Positions 48,481 through 61,900 of a DNA stretch of 64,000 bases are shown piece by piece. A program made the position numbers and the translations under genes. The notes beneath the pieces are model-generated. The model was given only the letters and a program-made list of their open reading frames with translations, was not told the DNA's origin and did not search any database. The first letter of the stretch is position 1. Every line of letters starts with the position of its first letter. Where the stretch lies: NCBI RefSeq assembly GCF_034190915.1, contig NW_026947507.1:28572001-28636000 (forward strand), in the 5' to 3' direction. This stretch comes from Cavia porcellus (taxonomy: Eukaryota; Chordata; Mammalia; Rodentia; Caviidae).

Positions 48481-49497
48481 TGCCTTTTTGGTTTTGCAGT
48501 TGTCTGTGCTGTATGCAGAACACATGTTCTCTTTTCACTTTCTTTTCCTCTCTTTCTTCAATAAACAATGAACTATTATCACTGGTTGCCTCCATCCAAT
48601 TCTTTGAGTAGGATGAGAGCCTGGAACTATAATAACACCTCAGTATCCAACAATAACATGATCAGGTAAGTTTCAACTGCACTGATCTCCCATTTCATTC
48701 ATGAAAGTCATGTGAAAGAAGGATTAATCATATTAGCAACATCCTTTCACCTTTGCCATTATCTCAAAGTAACCATGGTGGGAATACCTCACCACAGACA
48801 CTGGCCTTGCTAAGACTCCAGGGAAATGGAGACTACTTAGAAACATGGCTATGACAGACACATGGGAAGGTTTGTAGGGTTCTATTGTAATAGAATTTGC
48901 CCTAGATGGATCATGTATGGATATTTTTCTCTGATCTAAGAAATGACAACAAATAAAGGAAGAGCATGTAGAAACTAATCTTCAAAAATGGAAACACAAA
49001 AGTCAAAGCTATCATGCACAATAAAATAATATATATAAATTTAAAAGAAGTCGACTGATTTCTACTTGTCTTATGAAAAAACAATTACTTATACTGCATG
49101 TGTTATTTTTGTTATTCTATGGCATCCTACTGACAAGGTCCACCACACACTCCACAGTTCTTGAAATGACTAGCTTGATATTTCTAGATAAGCAATCAGA
49201 GCTCAGTGTTGAAATGCCTTGTTGTATCAGCTTTGTACGTGTGTAGATCTGTTGGTAACAACTGAAGAAGTAAACCCCTGACCCATAAGAGTTAGATTTG
49301 AATCTTCCCTTCTAAAGAATAATTTTGAAATCAATAGAAAATTTCCTCTTTGGAAAAGAAATGTTAAACATGCTTTTGTCAATTTCTTTTCCTTGAAATT
49401 TGTACTAAGACAAACAGAAGAAGATTCTGAATGTGGAGAAAAGATCAGCTTGATAGAAACTAACCCAAGGCACCCAAGAGCAGGTAGAGTTTCTAGG

Positions 49498-49539
49498 TTT
49501 TCTTTTTGGCTTAGATGCTTTTCTTTTTGGCTTAGATGC
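49498..49539. repeat. 21-bp perfect tandem duplication
   Basis: TTTTCTTTTTGGCTTAGATG plus C at 49498-49518 and again at 49519-49539. The 21-bp length keeps reading frames, so it prolongs a spurious 167-codon frame on the minus strand. Confidence 0.9.
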
Positions 49540-52500
49540 ACAGCATTTGGAGCTGTAGAAATTAGAAAACCCAAAAACATTAATGAGCACTGATTTTTTT
49601 TTAAATTGCCATCCTTAGGAAAAAAATTAGAAAACAATTTTACTCCTTTAGCTAAATGGAAAAACAAACAACCCCTCAATATCACAACAAACAAACAAAT
49701 AAACAAACCAAAAGGTAAATCTCTGCCCAATGCCAGGAAACAGTGAATGAGAAGCCTAAAATTTCAATATCCTTAAATGAGCATGAGCTCCCAAGCCATC
49801 TACCAGGGTGTTCCCAGAGAAGGCTGAGCAAGGAGCTGAAATTTCTACCACTTGAGAGTGACCTTCATTACTAAGCATTCGTTGAAGATCCTACAGGGAA
49901 TCTGGACTTCAGCTTCGGGGTGGAATAAAGTACTATTGCACCCAACTGGAGTTATACAAAAGGAAACCTGTGGCAATCAAGATTTTGTAGATCACTCAGT
50001 GGTACTGAGAGTCTGTCTTTCTGACAACAGTGGAGGTCACGTGAGGCACAAGGATGATATATGTTCCATGTCAGGGTAGAATCAGCAGTAGTTTGCTAGG
50101 GAACAGAAGCCACATTTTCACATATCAGTGCCTGGAGGTGCAACTGCTTAGGGTCAGTGGGGGTTAAGCACTTCTGCCACTGTCTGGAATAATGAGACCA
50201 CTGCTGAAATGTGCAAAAAAGGATGATAAGATATGGATATGGTCAGATACTGAGACTGGGAAATTTTTGCCAACCTGTTTAAGCAAAACTCTTGCTCAAA
50301 ACTTCGTTCTATAAGCAGAGAAAGGGAACCTCAAGGTCAGGACTAGCCAAAAGAACTCAGATAAAAGTGCCTGAAATTTTAGTCACAAGAGAGAATCTTT
50401 TCATGCATAGATTGAATGAAAATAGTATGACTGCACAAAGCTGGGGAAATCTACCTAGCCTGAGGGAAGGGAAATCAAACCAATCTACCCAGGAAGGGAA
50501 TGGCATGAAACAAGCTTCACTTATGTAAATTCATAGGGAAAATATATCCTGAAGCACATGAAAAAGAATATAGCAAAATAAGTGAAAAAAATAATTTTCT
50601 TTGAAAGATGAATAACAATATGCATAACAGTTGCAAGGCAACTTTATAATTGTCATTTTTGTGTGATGGTCGAGGAAAAAAAAGAAAGATTTACAAACAA
50701 AATATTTAAGGTTGATCTCTCTAGGAAACCTGAAGACAAAAATCACAAAATGTTACTTATATTGAGAGTTTAATGCAGGAATACTTGCTACATTATTGTT
50801 TTAATGTTTACTCTTTCAAAAACACAAGATATTTTTTTTTAAAAAATGAGTAGAAGCACTGGAATTATGTAGTGCTATTATTGTGTGTGTGGGTCAGTCA
50901 CTGTTTCAGCTATTTTTCTTTATTAGATGAAGACAGTTTGAGGACAGAAAGACCAAGAAAACAACTTAAAAAGCCACTCTGCAAAGTTTGATAAAGTTAA
51001 CATAATAGTACACTTTTTGGGGAAGACATTCTAAAAGCTTTAATGATGAAACAGCATCTCTTATGGGAATATTTAGATTGTATAAAGAAAATGCTCTGGT
51101 GACTAATAAAAAGTCTACAAAATATAAACTGTTTAAAATCCATAAAAGTAAGGCTCGCTAGAGCTGAAACATAGAGCACCTTACAAAATAACTAACAAAT
51201 TATTTAAGAAATAGTGTGACAAGAACAATGAAAATCCCATGCAGATAAATGAAAAAATGAAGACCTAGTTTTACATTGAATATGCTCTTTCCATGCATTA
51301 AAATTTAATATTAAGCAATCTCGGAATGTTTTTCAGTTTAATTGTTGTTCATTAATGCTTCCAACTTGAGATTAGAAACATTCTAGATTTCATGAATTAC
51401 ATGAAAAGACATCCTAATATTTAAAGTATATTTTAAGTAATATCCAATAGTTGTTTAGAATATAGGATGAAAAAGTTTCAATGTTGATAATTTACTGTTC
51501 AAGAAAGTGAGCCTTGCTTTTTACTTAGGATACAGAAACCCAAGGAGCCTAGTCATTCCATTGGAATATTCCCATCCAAACACTGAATATATTCCCACAT
51601 GGTAATGTAAAATTTATAATTTTTAGCTCAACAAAGCTATAGTGGCAAATATAAACCAAATAAACTGAATTCCAAAGTGAAAAGGAAATCATCCAGTGAA
51701 AGTATCCCTCTTGAACTATTTCACATTCAGCAGAGCACGTGAGAAACAGCTGACTACCTTAGAAATCAAGAAATTGTCATGAGAATAGCAGAATCCAAAT
51801 ATGAGGAAACTAATGAGTTTCAAAATCATGGGAGGTCTGCCTATAAAGAGAGTTTTACTAAATTCTAGGTTGTGTTTTCATAGACTATCACTAGTACTGA
51901 GGAGAAATATTTGGAACAGAACAAAAGATCAAAGATCAGTACACTGTGCAATATCAAACCTCTGTGGGAAGGAAAATAATTCACATCATACTTCAAGGAA
52001 TAGGAAATACTTTTTTACTGGGGACAAATAAGAACAAAACGTCCTTGGTATAGGACACTGAGACCAACTTATCTTGATGAGCTTCCATCTAGAGAAAACA
52101 TACAGGCAAAATTGTTTTATATTGGGAAAGGCAAGACCTGATAGGGAAGAATACATCCACATTCCAAAAATGACCACAGATGGAGACAGAGTTTAATTTC
52201 CACTGTGAAAGATAAGAATGCTGGAAGGGACATACATAGTCCTAGGCCTCAGTGTGCTGGGAATGCCTAAGAGCTATGACAAATAAGCCTTTAGTGAAGA
52301 TAACATGGAATCATAAAAAAGAAAACAATGTGTCAAGTATAAAATAATAAAGGGTTTACATAAAAGCATTTTAATATTTACTATGTATAAAAATGTAATG
52401 CTGACTGTGTTACAACTAATGACAGGATTTTAGTACACATGAAATATTACATAACTGAAAGGAAGATGCATATAGATCCACTACGTTGCTTGGTGACTAC

Positions 52501-52858
52501 TTTTGTCTTTCAGGAATCAATAAAAAAAGAAGCCAGGAAATCAGTAAGTAATTTATGGAAGATTTGAAAATTACTATAAGGCAACTTGACATGAATGACA
52601 TTTATCAAATATACAACCTTAAAAGAGCAGATAATTCACGCATATATAGAACATTCATCCAGGACCCATATTGTGGGCTATTGAACTTAAGTGGATCTTA
52701 TATGAAGCATATTATTTTGTACTAATAACGTTAAGCTAGAACTTGACAGCAGAATGATATATAAATAATTACATTTATATGGAAATTAAATACTACATTT
52801 CTAAGTAAACCATAGATCAAAATGATAAACATAAGTGAAACTTGAAAATGAAACAAAA
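49540..52858. other. Intronic sequence, nothing recognised
   Basis: AT-rich, with no exon or repeat family identified by eye. GC is slightly higher at 49800-50110 without a family match. TTTCAGGAATCAATAAAAAAAG near 52508-52528 looks like a splice acceptor but leads to no protein similarity. Confidence 0.4.
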
Positions 52859-52996
52859 TGTTTTTGAGGCAAAGCCTCACTCTGTAGTTCAGGCTGGCCT
52901 TGAACTCCCTATATAGCTCAGGCTGACCTAAACTCATGGTGATCCTCTGACTAAACCTCTAGAATAGAGAGATTACAAGTGTGTACCACTTGTGTA
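52859..52996 (-). mobile_element. B1-like SINE, antisense
   Basis: On the + strand: TTTTTGAGGCAAAGCCTCACTCTGTAG, CAGGCTGGCCTTGAACTCC, then ATATAGCTCAGGCTGACC and GAGATTACAAGTGTGTACCACT. The T-rich start complements the tail, and the duplicated CAGGCTG block fits the 7SL family. Confidence 0.9.
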
Positions 52997-53364
52997 CAGT
53001 TTAAAACATATTTTGAATTGAATAACCATGAAATTATAACATTGTATGTGACTGCTACAGAGGTGGTTAGGATCTTTGTTGAAATAGTTACACTATGAAA
53101 CATCAAAAGCTTCAAATCAAAAGTTTAAAATTTTTCCTTGAGAACTTAGACAAAGAGAATTAAATAAGAGCAAACAAAAGAAAAGAATATTAAAAATACT
53201 GGGAGAAATAAATGACATTTTGAACAAACCAAGAACGTTACTGAGACCAAAAGATGTTTTAAAGAAAAGTCAGTATTATAGACAAAATTCTACCTGGACT
53301 GGAACAAAATAGTAGAGAAAGCACACTTTAGTACTTTCACTATAGGCATTTAAAAGCATAATGA

Positions 53365-53502
53365 GCTGAATGTGGTGGCACACACCTGTAATCCCAGTAC
53401 TCCTGGGCTGACACAGTAGAAGCTGTGCGTTCAAGGCAGCCCGTGTTGCAAAGTGAGTTCCAGGCCAGCCTAAATTCCATAGGGAGATCTTATCTAAAAA
53501 AG
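53365..53502 (+). mobile_element. B1-like SINE
   Basis: GCTGAATGTGGTGGCACACACCTGTAATCCCAG, AGTTCCAGGCCAGCCTAAATTCCATAG and GAGATCTTATCTAAAAAA, the 7SL-type order. Slightly older than the copy at 53858 because more blocks are mutated. Confidence 0.92.
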
Positions 53503-53857
53503 TTAATGAGAGTAAATTGTGAAGAGCTCATTAATGAATTCTATAACTTAAAGGAAATTAACAAATGATTTGCTATACTACTACAGCTTAATCAAGAAAA
53601 AATTCATATCTTGAATAGACTTAAGTTTTTATTCTCTGTATATAATTAAGGAAATTTAATATACAATGAAAATCACCCCACAAAGAAGTCTCCAGGCCTT
53701 GTGAGTTTCATTATACCCAGACACATAAAAAGCTTGCATTTGCTCCTAACTTCTCTTTCATCAGTTTCTACAGTGGCTCTTTAATTCTTTGTAAAAATTT
53801 TTATGGAATCAATAGGTAGCAAATCAAAGTCATCCTGGTTTTAAAGTTGTTTTGTTT

Positions 53858-54002
53858 GCTGGGTGTGGTGGCTCACACCTGTAATCCCAGCCTTCAGGAG
53901 GCTGAGGCAGGAGAATCTTGCAAGTTTGATACCAACGTGGGCTACTAAAGTAAGCTCCAGGCCAGCCTGAATTGCATAGCAAGACCTTGTCTCAAAAAGA
54001 CT
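53858..54002 (+). mobile_element. B1-like SINE, well preserved
   Basis: GCTGGGTGTGGTGGCTCACAC start, GGAGGCTGAGGCAGGAG, a second AAGCTCCAGGCCAGCCTGAATTGCATAG-type block and CAAGACCTTGTCTCAAAAAG tail. Lowest divergence among the SINEs here and so a good model for the active subfamily. No clean target-site duplication was seen. Confidence 0.93.
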
Positions 54003-54702
54003 AAATAAGATTGTTCTGTTATTTTAAGTAAACTGCTAAGGGCATAACAAATGTAATTATATTTTCTTCATTAATTTCAATGCTGAAGAATCAATAAAGA
54101 TTTTCAAACTTAGAAAAAGGAATTGAAACAATCATTTTCCCTAAAAATATTAAAAGTTCAGTCTTCATTACAAAGGAAAATATTATTAGTAAGTACATGT
54201 ATCATTTGCCATTGGTGAGTAAGAATATTTTTACTCTTTTTATAAATGTCAGTTAAATTTACACCTTTAATTGTACTGACTCTTATTACTCAGGCAAGTA
54301 ATATGTATCTAAGGCAATTTGTGTGTATATGCTTATCCATACATGTGGTGATATGACATATTCTTGCAACAATGTTTGGAAGTGGTTTCATTAAAAAACA
54401 GATTGTTAGATCTGATGTCAGCTACATAAATTATTTTAATTGACTTAGTAAAATTGTTGTAAATAAAAACTCTCATAAAATTTTCAATATTGTAAATAAA
54501 ATTATTTAATAAAAACAAAGTATCTGTATTATAATTTTCCCAGTGATAATAGTACATCTCAGAATATTTCTTCTTATTAAAAATGAGATACATTTCTCTT
54601 GGTAGTTTCCAGCCATTTAGGAAAAGTTTGAATAAGCTGGAGAGTAATTGTCAAAAGAAATATTTATTTCACTGAAATGAATCACTTGTAATTTCAGCAA
54701 TA

Positions 54703-54728
54703 ACAGGATATGATATTTCATATCCTGT
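54703..54728. repeat. Perfect 11-bp hairpin
   Basis: ACAGGATATGA, a 4-base loop TATT, then TCATATCCTGT. The stem is perfect. Flanks do not extend it. Confidence 0.9.
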
Positions 54729-57700
54729 AAGCATTTTGTTCTCCCAATGTATTAAAATCAGAGTAATTCACTCATATAAATGCTTATTCTGCCTTTCATG
54801 ATGCAAAACAATCACTTTCCACCACCAAAATGTCAAGGAGAAAGTATTTTATCTTAGAAATAAGATTAAATCCTCTGATAAGTATCACCAGCCTTGGGAG
54901 ATAAGCAATATGATACTATTAGAGAATCCTGGGTGTAAAGCAATAACTGAGAAAATTGTTGCCTACATAATATGATCAGCTACACAATATTATCTCATTT
55001 CTATGTATTGTGATAATAAATATATTTCTTTTCTGGAAATAGCCAAACAACATTGTATAAATCCAAGCTAAATTATATTTTGAGAAAGCTATGAGTTTTT
55101 AAATGAATTGTAAGGAAATTTTGTAAATGTTGGCAAATGAAAATTTTTGTAGTCATCTCTGTATTTTCAATTTATAGGGAATTAAATGATATTTACTAGA
55201 ATTTTAAAACGTATGAAGGATATGCAGGGAAGCAATTTTTGGACATATCAACCAAAAATTTTTGAAAGTCTGACAGTACTGTATATGCTACAATTAATTG
55301 AGATTACGATTATAAAATATGCAATTATAAAATTTTAGCCATTAAAAATTTTACTAATTACAGATTTTTGTGTTTTCTTTTTTAATTACAAATATTCAGA
55401 TTCAACATACTTTGGGAATTGAAAGTTTACATCTGTGGACTACTAGAAGTTTTATTTTTCTCCAAAATAGAAATGATCTGTGATATATAAGAAGTATTTA
55501 GTATATGTCACCTAGAAAAAAAAATTTGTATAAAGGTCATTGTCATTTTCTCATATTTGAAGAGAATACCAACCACACAACACTGTAATATATAAAAGAG
55601 AAAACCTTTTTCTCCAAACCAAATAATTACTACTAATCAAAGCAAGATACGTAGCCCAGAAGCAAGAAAAAATGCACAAGTCAAACATTTTATTTTATTT
55701 AAACTGATATTATATCCTTTGAATATTAACCATGAGCCTTTTATTTTTCCTATGGAAAAGATTGTTATAACAGGGTTGTGCCAGCTACATGTTATAAATA
55801 GAAATCATAATAGCTTTTAATATCAATAGTATATTGTTATTACTAGAGATATGAGTGCATGGCACAAACTGTTATTATGTGCTGTAAAACTGTGTTTAAT
55901 TCAGTGATTGTACGGGGCAGTTATAATGACTGTCATCCTTTGGGTGCTTGTCTTATACCAAGCAATGTAGCTAGACACTGTTCCCTCCTCAGTATAAGTA
56001 AATGCAGCACATCTCTTAATTGCCTCTTGTGGTCTCTTTTTCAATAGGTAGTAAGTGGTCTCAGCAAGCAAATATACAGTAATTAAATCATTTGTCAAAA
56101 ATTAAATGTTTAAGAAAATATTTCTTTCATTGTCTTTGTTAATTGATTAATTAATTTTCAGGCTGTAGTCTCCAGAAAATTCTCATCTAGGTAACTGAAT
56201 AAATAAGCAAAACAAACAAACTATAAGACCATAACCTATTTAAGAAAATCATTAATTTCCATTTGAATTTTAGCCTTCTCCTTTGTCCAGTCTTTGGAGA
56301 TGAGTCAGATGCACAGACATTTGATTTTCTGGCCAGGCCAATTGTCCAACCTTTCATACCCAAAATAAAAACTAAACAGTGGGCTAGATGTAGACCTACC
56401 TCTCCCTACCAACTAGAGGGCACTGAAAGTGGAGGACAAAATATTTAAAGAACAGATTTAAATCAAATTCATATGAAGGTGCAGAGCTCCCAGACATGGA
56501 CATTCTCACATGAGTCAAGTTCAAATATGAATTGAAAATCTAAGGAGTCTAAAATTGTAAGTATCCTTTACCTGTGAATGGCTTGAAAGCTATGCTCTGT
56601 ATATACCCATGGTCCTTTACAAATGCTTAATGAAGGATTACACAACACTATGTGATGATAGCTAGTACAGCCATTCTCTTTTTTGCAATGATTGTGCTAT
56701 CCCATTACAGCCATGAATGAGTGAGTGAATGAATGAATGCATGAATGAATGAATGAATTTAAACTGGACAGACATTAAATTACCACCTTTTAATGACTCA
56801 GAGACCTGCCAATTAATCAACATTGTTTTGTATGTTACTAATAAGAAAAATTTGGGCATTTTACATTGAAAACGTCTTCAATCAATGTAATTTTAAAACA
56901 TTTACAATATGAGAAGTCATATTTGTACATTTTAGAATTGATATGCAATAAAACAGAGGAGATAATTTGTCTTCTAGCATGAGCAAATAGCAAAAATGTT
57001 TTGAGTGCTAGTAGAATATTTTTATGGAAAAGATTTTATAGAAAACAATTTTGTAAGTTGTGAACATTTTGTTGAAGATGTACTATATTTCAGATGAATA
57101 AAGACAAGATTTGTAATAAAACTAAACGGATTAGGACTCGAGTGCTTTTACTTTGGAAGTCAGAAAGGCACTGGAATTCATGACCAATGATAAGGCAAAG
57201 TCAAAACTAATATTACATCAAATCTCCATCACATGAATTCTTGGCTACCGTACTCTCTTAATTGTATAATAAATTATTTTTCCGTCCTATAAATCATATG
57301 CTTGAAATATGTAGCTAGATTATGAGTATAAAATAAAATGCATAGTACCATATTCAAATAAATGGTATAATTCATGCCAAATACATTTCCATACTTCCAT
57401 TTAATTAAATATAATTCCACTGTAATACAGACACTAATATTGCTAATTGTATATTTCATCTTTATAGAGTAGATTTAAAATGCCCCATTTTCACATTAGC
57501 AATACAAATTTATTAAAATTTAACAATTGAGGTAATTTCTCCTCAAATGATACAAGAAAATTCATATATAAAACCAAGTAGGATGTATGTTCTTCTATAA
57601 TATGTGCAGTATCTGGTGCTCCAGGACTGATGAATTCAGTAAATATTGTCATCAAATGTGCGAGTTCATTTCATGTCTCTTCTTTTTCAACTTCAGGGTT

Positions 57701-58121
57701 TCCTCTCAAGCTAAGTTTCAAAAAATATTGTTCTCTCTAGTTTCATGAACAATAGAAAGAAACAGCAATGATGACAGCTTATGTCATCTTTTTTTTCTTT
57801 ATAGAATTGCATTTATGTTTTTATATGATTATATTTACATTTTTCAGTGCTAACTGAAAAAATGTGGTATACAGGCTGCCAAATAGACTTACTGTCCTGT
57901 GTCTTTTGCCAGAAGTGGATCATATATTCATTCAGAAATGTGTCATTAGTAGGTTAAATTAAACCAGTCAGATATTTTATTATAAAAATTAATGCATATT
58001 TATTGTTGGATAAAGAAAGGAAACTTTAGAAAAATACCTTGACTCTGCAAGTGTAAAACATATCTTTTGGGGTGACAATCATCAAATTTGTCCTCAGTAA
58101 CTCAATTTTCTAAGACCCTGC
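54729..58121. other. Intronic sequence, nothing recognised
   Basis: AT-rich intron with an ATGA-type microsatellite at 56713-56757 and no recognised exon or transposon. Confidence 0.45.
56713..56757. repeat. (GAAT)n microsatellite
   Basis: ATGAATGAGTGAGTGAATGA followed by further GAATGAAT units, with two internal variants. Confidence 0.95.
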
Positions 58122-58430
58122 TTTTTTTTTTTTTTTTTTTTTTTGGTTATAAATGAGACATATTGGATGTACTATAGAAGGTTCAAGGATTTGGGGATGA
58201 TCAAGGGGAATTATATGTTCATCAGGAGTAGAAACGAATAAGCTTTATTGGGTACAATGGGCCTGAGTTGCAGAGAGTGGAAATTCCTTGCAATGTAGAC
58301 AGCCCAAAGGGTTTAAGGCCCAGGGTCACATCTACTGCTGAAGGGCAAGGGAACCAGGCAGGCTGTCAACGACATCAGTATGCTGAAGCTGGCAAGTGAG
58401 GGTTGGTGGCATATGCAAACCCAGTACGTG
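58122..58430 (-). mobile_element. Possible poly-A retrocopy on the minus strand
   Basis: A run of about 23 T at 58122-58144 is the complement of a poly-A tail. Sequence to the right is GC-richer than its context. The complement has CCCAATAAAGCTTATTC, a polyadenylation signal, roughly 100 bases before the tail. The source gene was not recognised and no target-site duplication was found. The right boundary is a guess. Confidence 0.4.
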
Positions 58431-59744
58431 CTTAAAGCTGAAAACTTTCATACTTTGGCTATTTTAAAAATAATTTGATGTGTGTAATTTTGAGTTTGAT
58501 CCTATGAGGTTTTGAGGTAATAAATCTTGACTTGCATTAAGGAAATTAACAATCTAAAAACTGAGAAACAGAAGCTATCTTTGGCACATTGTTTATTATC
58601 TACTTTGTTGTGCTGAGTTTCAGTGAAGCAAGAGATGTAGGTGTTGTGGATATTCACAATGGAAGCAATGGACAGTCACATTCGTAAACTGGTAAGAGTT
58701 AGCTCACTTCTACTGCAGTATTACATTGCTACTGACATTTAAATCTGTGTTTATAAAGTTTCTCAAATAAAAGTTGTTCTGCCTCAAACAAGTTTAACTA
58801 GTTATTATACTTATCCAACTACAAAATCTCAATAACTTCATACAATAAAAGTTTAATTCTTGCTCACATTGAAGTCCAAGCAAATGTACATCCTGCAACT
58901 TTGATACAGTTTTTACATTGACTATACTCCATTATTGAAATTGCAAGAGTTTTTTCTGTTTTAATTATTTCCAAAATAATGTTCCTAACATGATGTGCAA
59001 TAAATCATCTTTAGAATGTACACAGAAGCATGAGAGAATCACTGTGAAATTTCTTTTCCTCTTAAAGAAGTGAAATGAATCCTGAATATCAGCTCCAGTA
59101 ACATTTTTATGTAGCTTTATGATTATACTTTTGGGCTACTTATTAGTCATAATAAGTTTATCTTTTGCTTATTTTTATTTTTTCTGTCTTTAATTATTAT
59201 ATTGATGAAAAGAGAAAGTTTTGCAACTATTCTACTTTCTACAGGAGATAGAAATCAAAAATGAAAATGACTTAATAAATAACATGCAACGCAAACTTTA
59301 AAAACTTTATGATATTAATATTCTAAGGTTGAAGAACTAGAGCTTGATTTCTTTCAGACTGCACCACAAGATATTTTCATATTTAAGGGAAGGAAAGATA
59401 ATTTCAAGAGTAAAGGATTTTGAGGAACCAGATATTTTAGTCTAGTTTTCTACCCAATCATATTTGAAAGATGCACTTTAGAGCCTTTGGTAAAGACCGT
59501 TACGAGATGCAAGAAATAAATACCTTAGCTACCAGTGTTTGGAATAAAAAGCAGGCATTGTATAATGTTAAAAATCTCTTGAAAATAAAAATATGAAATC
59601 GCTTCTGAAGTTGTGTATTCTGAGGTCTGATGTTTTCAAATACTTAAAAAAATATATTGAGTACTTGTGATGGCCAAAGAGTGACAAGGTTTCCATCAGA
59701 CAGCTCCTATCTTTTCCATGACGCTATGTGACAAGAGCTCTTTT

Positions 59745-59840
59745 CCACTTTCACAGAGCAACTTGAGGGACAGGGATGTTAAGGATTTGTCCAGTTACAC
59801 ACCAGTGACGAGTGGAAGACTGGGAATAAAAATACCATCA
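59745..59840 (+). mobile_element. MIR-like ancient SINE
   Basis: CACTTTCACAGAGCAACTTGAGGGACAGGGATGTTAAGGA, CCAGTTACACACCAGTGACGAGTGGAAGACTGGG-type text follows the MIR core consensus (GAGGAAACTGAGG...GGTTAAGTAAC...TCACACAGC) with many changes. Confidence 0.6.
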
Positions 59841-59952
59841 GCTTTCATTTGTGACTGTGCCTTGAGTCTCATGAGGAAAATACAATGGCTTTGTAATACA
59901 ATAAAGAATGAGGTGATTAGCCTGATCATTTAATTCAAAAATCAAATTGGCA

Positions 59953-59977
59953 CCATCATCATTATCATCATCATCAC
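59953..59977. repeat. (ATC)n microsatellite
   Basis: About eight CAT units with one TTA interruption. Confidence 0.9.
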
Positions 59978-60501
59978 GATTACTGTCATTTTGCTGCTAA
60001 GGATTAGCATTCCCTCGCCTCTGCTAAGCGCGTACTCAGTGAGCTCTATCACTTGCCCCAGAATTTTTAATATTATTTCTGTTTCCAGAATCAAATTAGT
60101 ACCAAAGGAAAGACACAACTCCAGGACATCTATTTTTAAAAAACATTTTGAGGATATTGTTTCCTTAATTCCTACTAAGCCATTTGTGTATTTTTTTCAA
60201 ACATTTCATGTTATCATTTTATTACAGCAGAGAGCAACAGTTGTGATTTTAAAATGTGTTCAAATATAATTGATATTATATAAAATTTCACTTAAAAAGT
60301 GCAATAAATTATTTTAAGTAGATTTAGGAATGCTTGTAACTTTCTTCAGTTTTAAAACATTCACATCCCCTCCCCAAAAAAAATTTTATGCCTAGGTGCA
60401 CACATCCTTGTGCCCATTCCCGCTCCAGTCAACTCACTAATCTCCTTTCTGACTCTGTAGCTCTGCCTTTTGTAGATATTTTGTTTAGATTAAATCACAC
60501 A

Positions 60502-60588
60502 TTTTTTTTTTTTCTGCGTTGGGAGTGGAACACAGGACCTTCACCAAAGCTAAGAGAGTATTCCATCACTTACCTACATTTCCAGCCT
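60502..60588 (-). mobile_element. ID/B4-like SINE fragment, antisense
   Basis: The + strand reads T-run, CTGCGTTGGGAGTGGAACACAGGACCTTCACC...CTACATTTCCAGCC, the degenerate complement of an ID-like body. The T run at its left would be the tail complement. Confidence 0.6.
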
Positions 60589-61046
60589 TTTAAATTTTAT
60601 CTTAAAACAAAGAATCTCCAAGTTTACCAGGCTAAACATATTTATAGACCATAAATTCCATCCTAACAACTAAAATTCTCATACAATGCTAGTTCAAATG
60701 TAAAATGATGAATGCACTTTGAAAAACAGTTTGTTCTCCAAACAGCTCTTTAAAATGTTAAGTGTAAATTTAAGTGCTAAGAAATGCACTCAAAGAAATG
60801 GAAACTTGTCATTGCAGGGACTTTTATGTAAGTGTTCATAGTAAGTAATTTACTGATAATAGCTAAAAAGTGAAACCAATCAAAACATTCACTTCTCTGC
60901 AAATGGATAATGGGAATGTGCTATATTTATCCATAGAATTAACTACTATATACAGCAATGAAATGAAAGAAATTTGTAACTGTGCTACAATGGAGATGAA
61001 CTTCAAAGAAATACGGTAAAAAGAATAAAAACAAAAATCACATATA

Positions 61047-61137
61047 GCAGGGTATTGTGGCACACTCCAGTAACCCCAGCTTCTCAGGGGTTGACGCAAG
61101 AAGTGCACACTTTTGAGGTCAGCTTGGGAAACTGCAA
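61047..61137 (+). mobile_element. B1-like SINE, 3' truncated or degenerate
   Basis: GCAGGGTATTGTGGCACACTCCAGTAACCCCAGC and TGAGGTCAGCTTGGGAAAC keep the first half of a B1-like element. No clear tail. Confidence 0.65.
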
Positions 61138-61229
61138 TTAGTCAATAACCAGTTAATATGCTATACACTGTTTTCAGGATTATAGCATGCTAATGTATTT
61201 TTAAAATGGAAAATGTCTTTTAACAATGT

Positions 61230-61900
61230 TGCCTTTTTAACTTGTGTTAGCTATTCTAAAACTTTCCAATTTCTTTAAAAATTTAAGATAATCTTGTTTC
61301 TAAACAAAATTTCTGCATTGGAGTTTTATAGGGATGGCATTGGATTTTTGGAAATTCTAAATTTTGAGAAAATCCTCATTTAAAAATACTGACCCTTCCA
61401 ATCCATGAATATGGAATATTGTTCATTTTATATAGGTTGTTAGTTTGTTTCACCAATATTTTTAAGTTTTGTTGTGCACTTCTATTCTTGGTTGTATTTC
61501 ATAATGTCTTATTCTTTGTGATACTTGTAAATGGAGTAATTTGAAATTTGCTTGTGTGGTCCATTGTTAGTGGTATAGAGTACATTTTTACATATTGATC
61601 TTGCATCTTATAACCTTATTTAACCCTTTTATTCTTATGAATTGTGTGTCTTTGTGTGTACTTGTGTGTTTATCTATCACTTACATTCAGCATTTGTCTG
61701 TAATAAAAGACAGTTTTGCTCTCTCCTTTTGCAATTCTGATAGTTACTTACCTTTTTTGCTTCGCTTCCTGGCTAATGCTTCCAACACAAGATTTAGTAT
61801 AAATAATAAGAGCAAGCATTTTATGTTGTTCTTTACATAAAGAGAAAGCATTCAGTCTTACATATTTTGTTGTAGCTATTTTGTGTGTGTGCTTATCAAT
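61230..61900 (-). mobile_element. Old L1 ORF2 fragment
   Basis: Antisense L1-like + strand text: GGATGGCATTGGATTTTTGG, CCAATCCATGAATATGGAAT, ATATTGATCTTGCATCTTATAACC and GCTAATGCTTCCAACACAAGATTTAGTATAAATA. It parallels the complement of the young ORF2 at 7120-7610. Heavily mutated. Confidence 0.75.

Noticed and set aside
49227..49730. 167-codon open frame on the minus strand
   Set aside because: Longest frame outside transposons, but no known motif, low-complexity Phe/Leu/Lys content, and a 21-bp (7-codon) tandem duplication inside it. In 64 kb of DNA one such frame is plausible by chance. RNA or conservation would be needed.
52500..52560. TTTCAG followed by GAATCAATAAAAAAAGAAGCC as a possible exon
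   Set aside because: Looks like an acceptor but the sequence has no similarity to testican-3 and no convincing donor frame.
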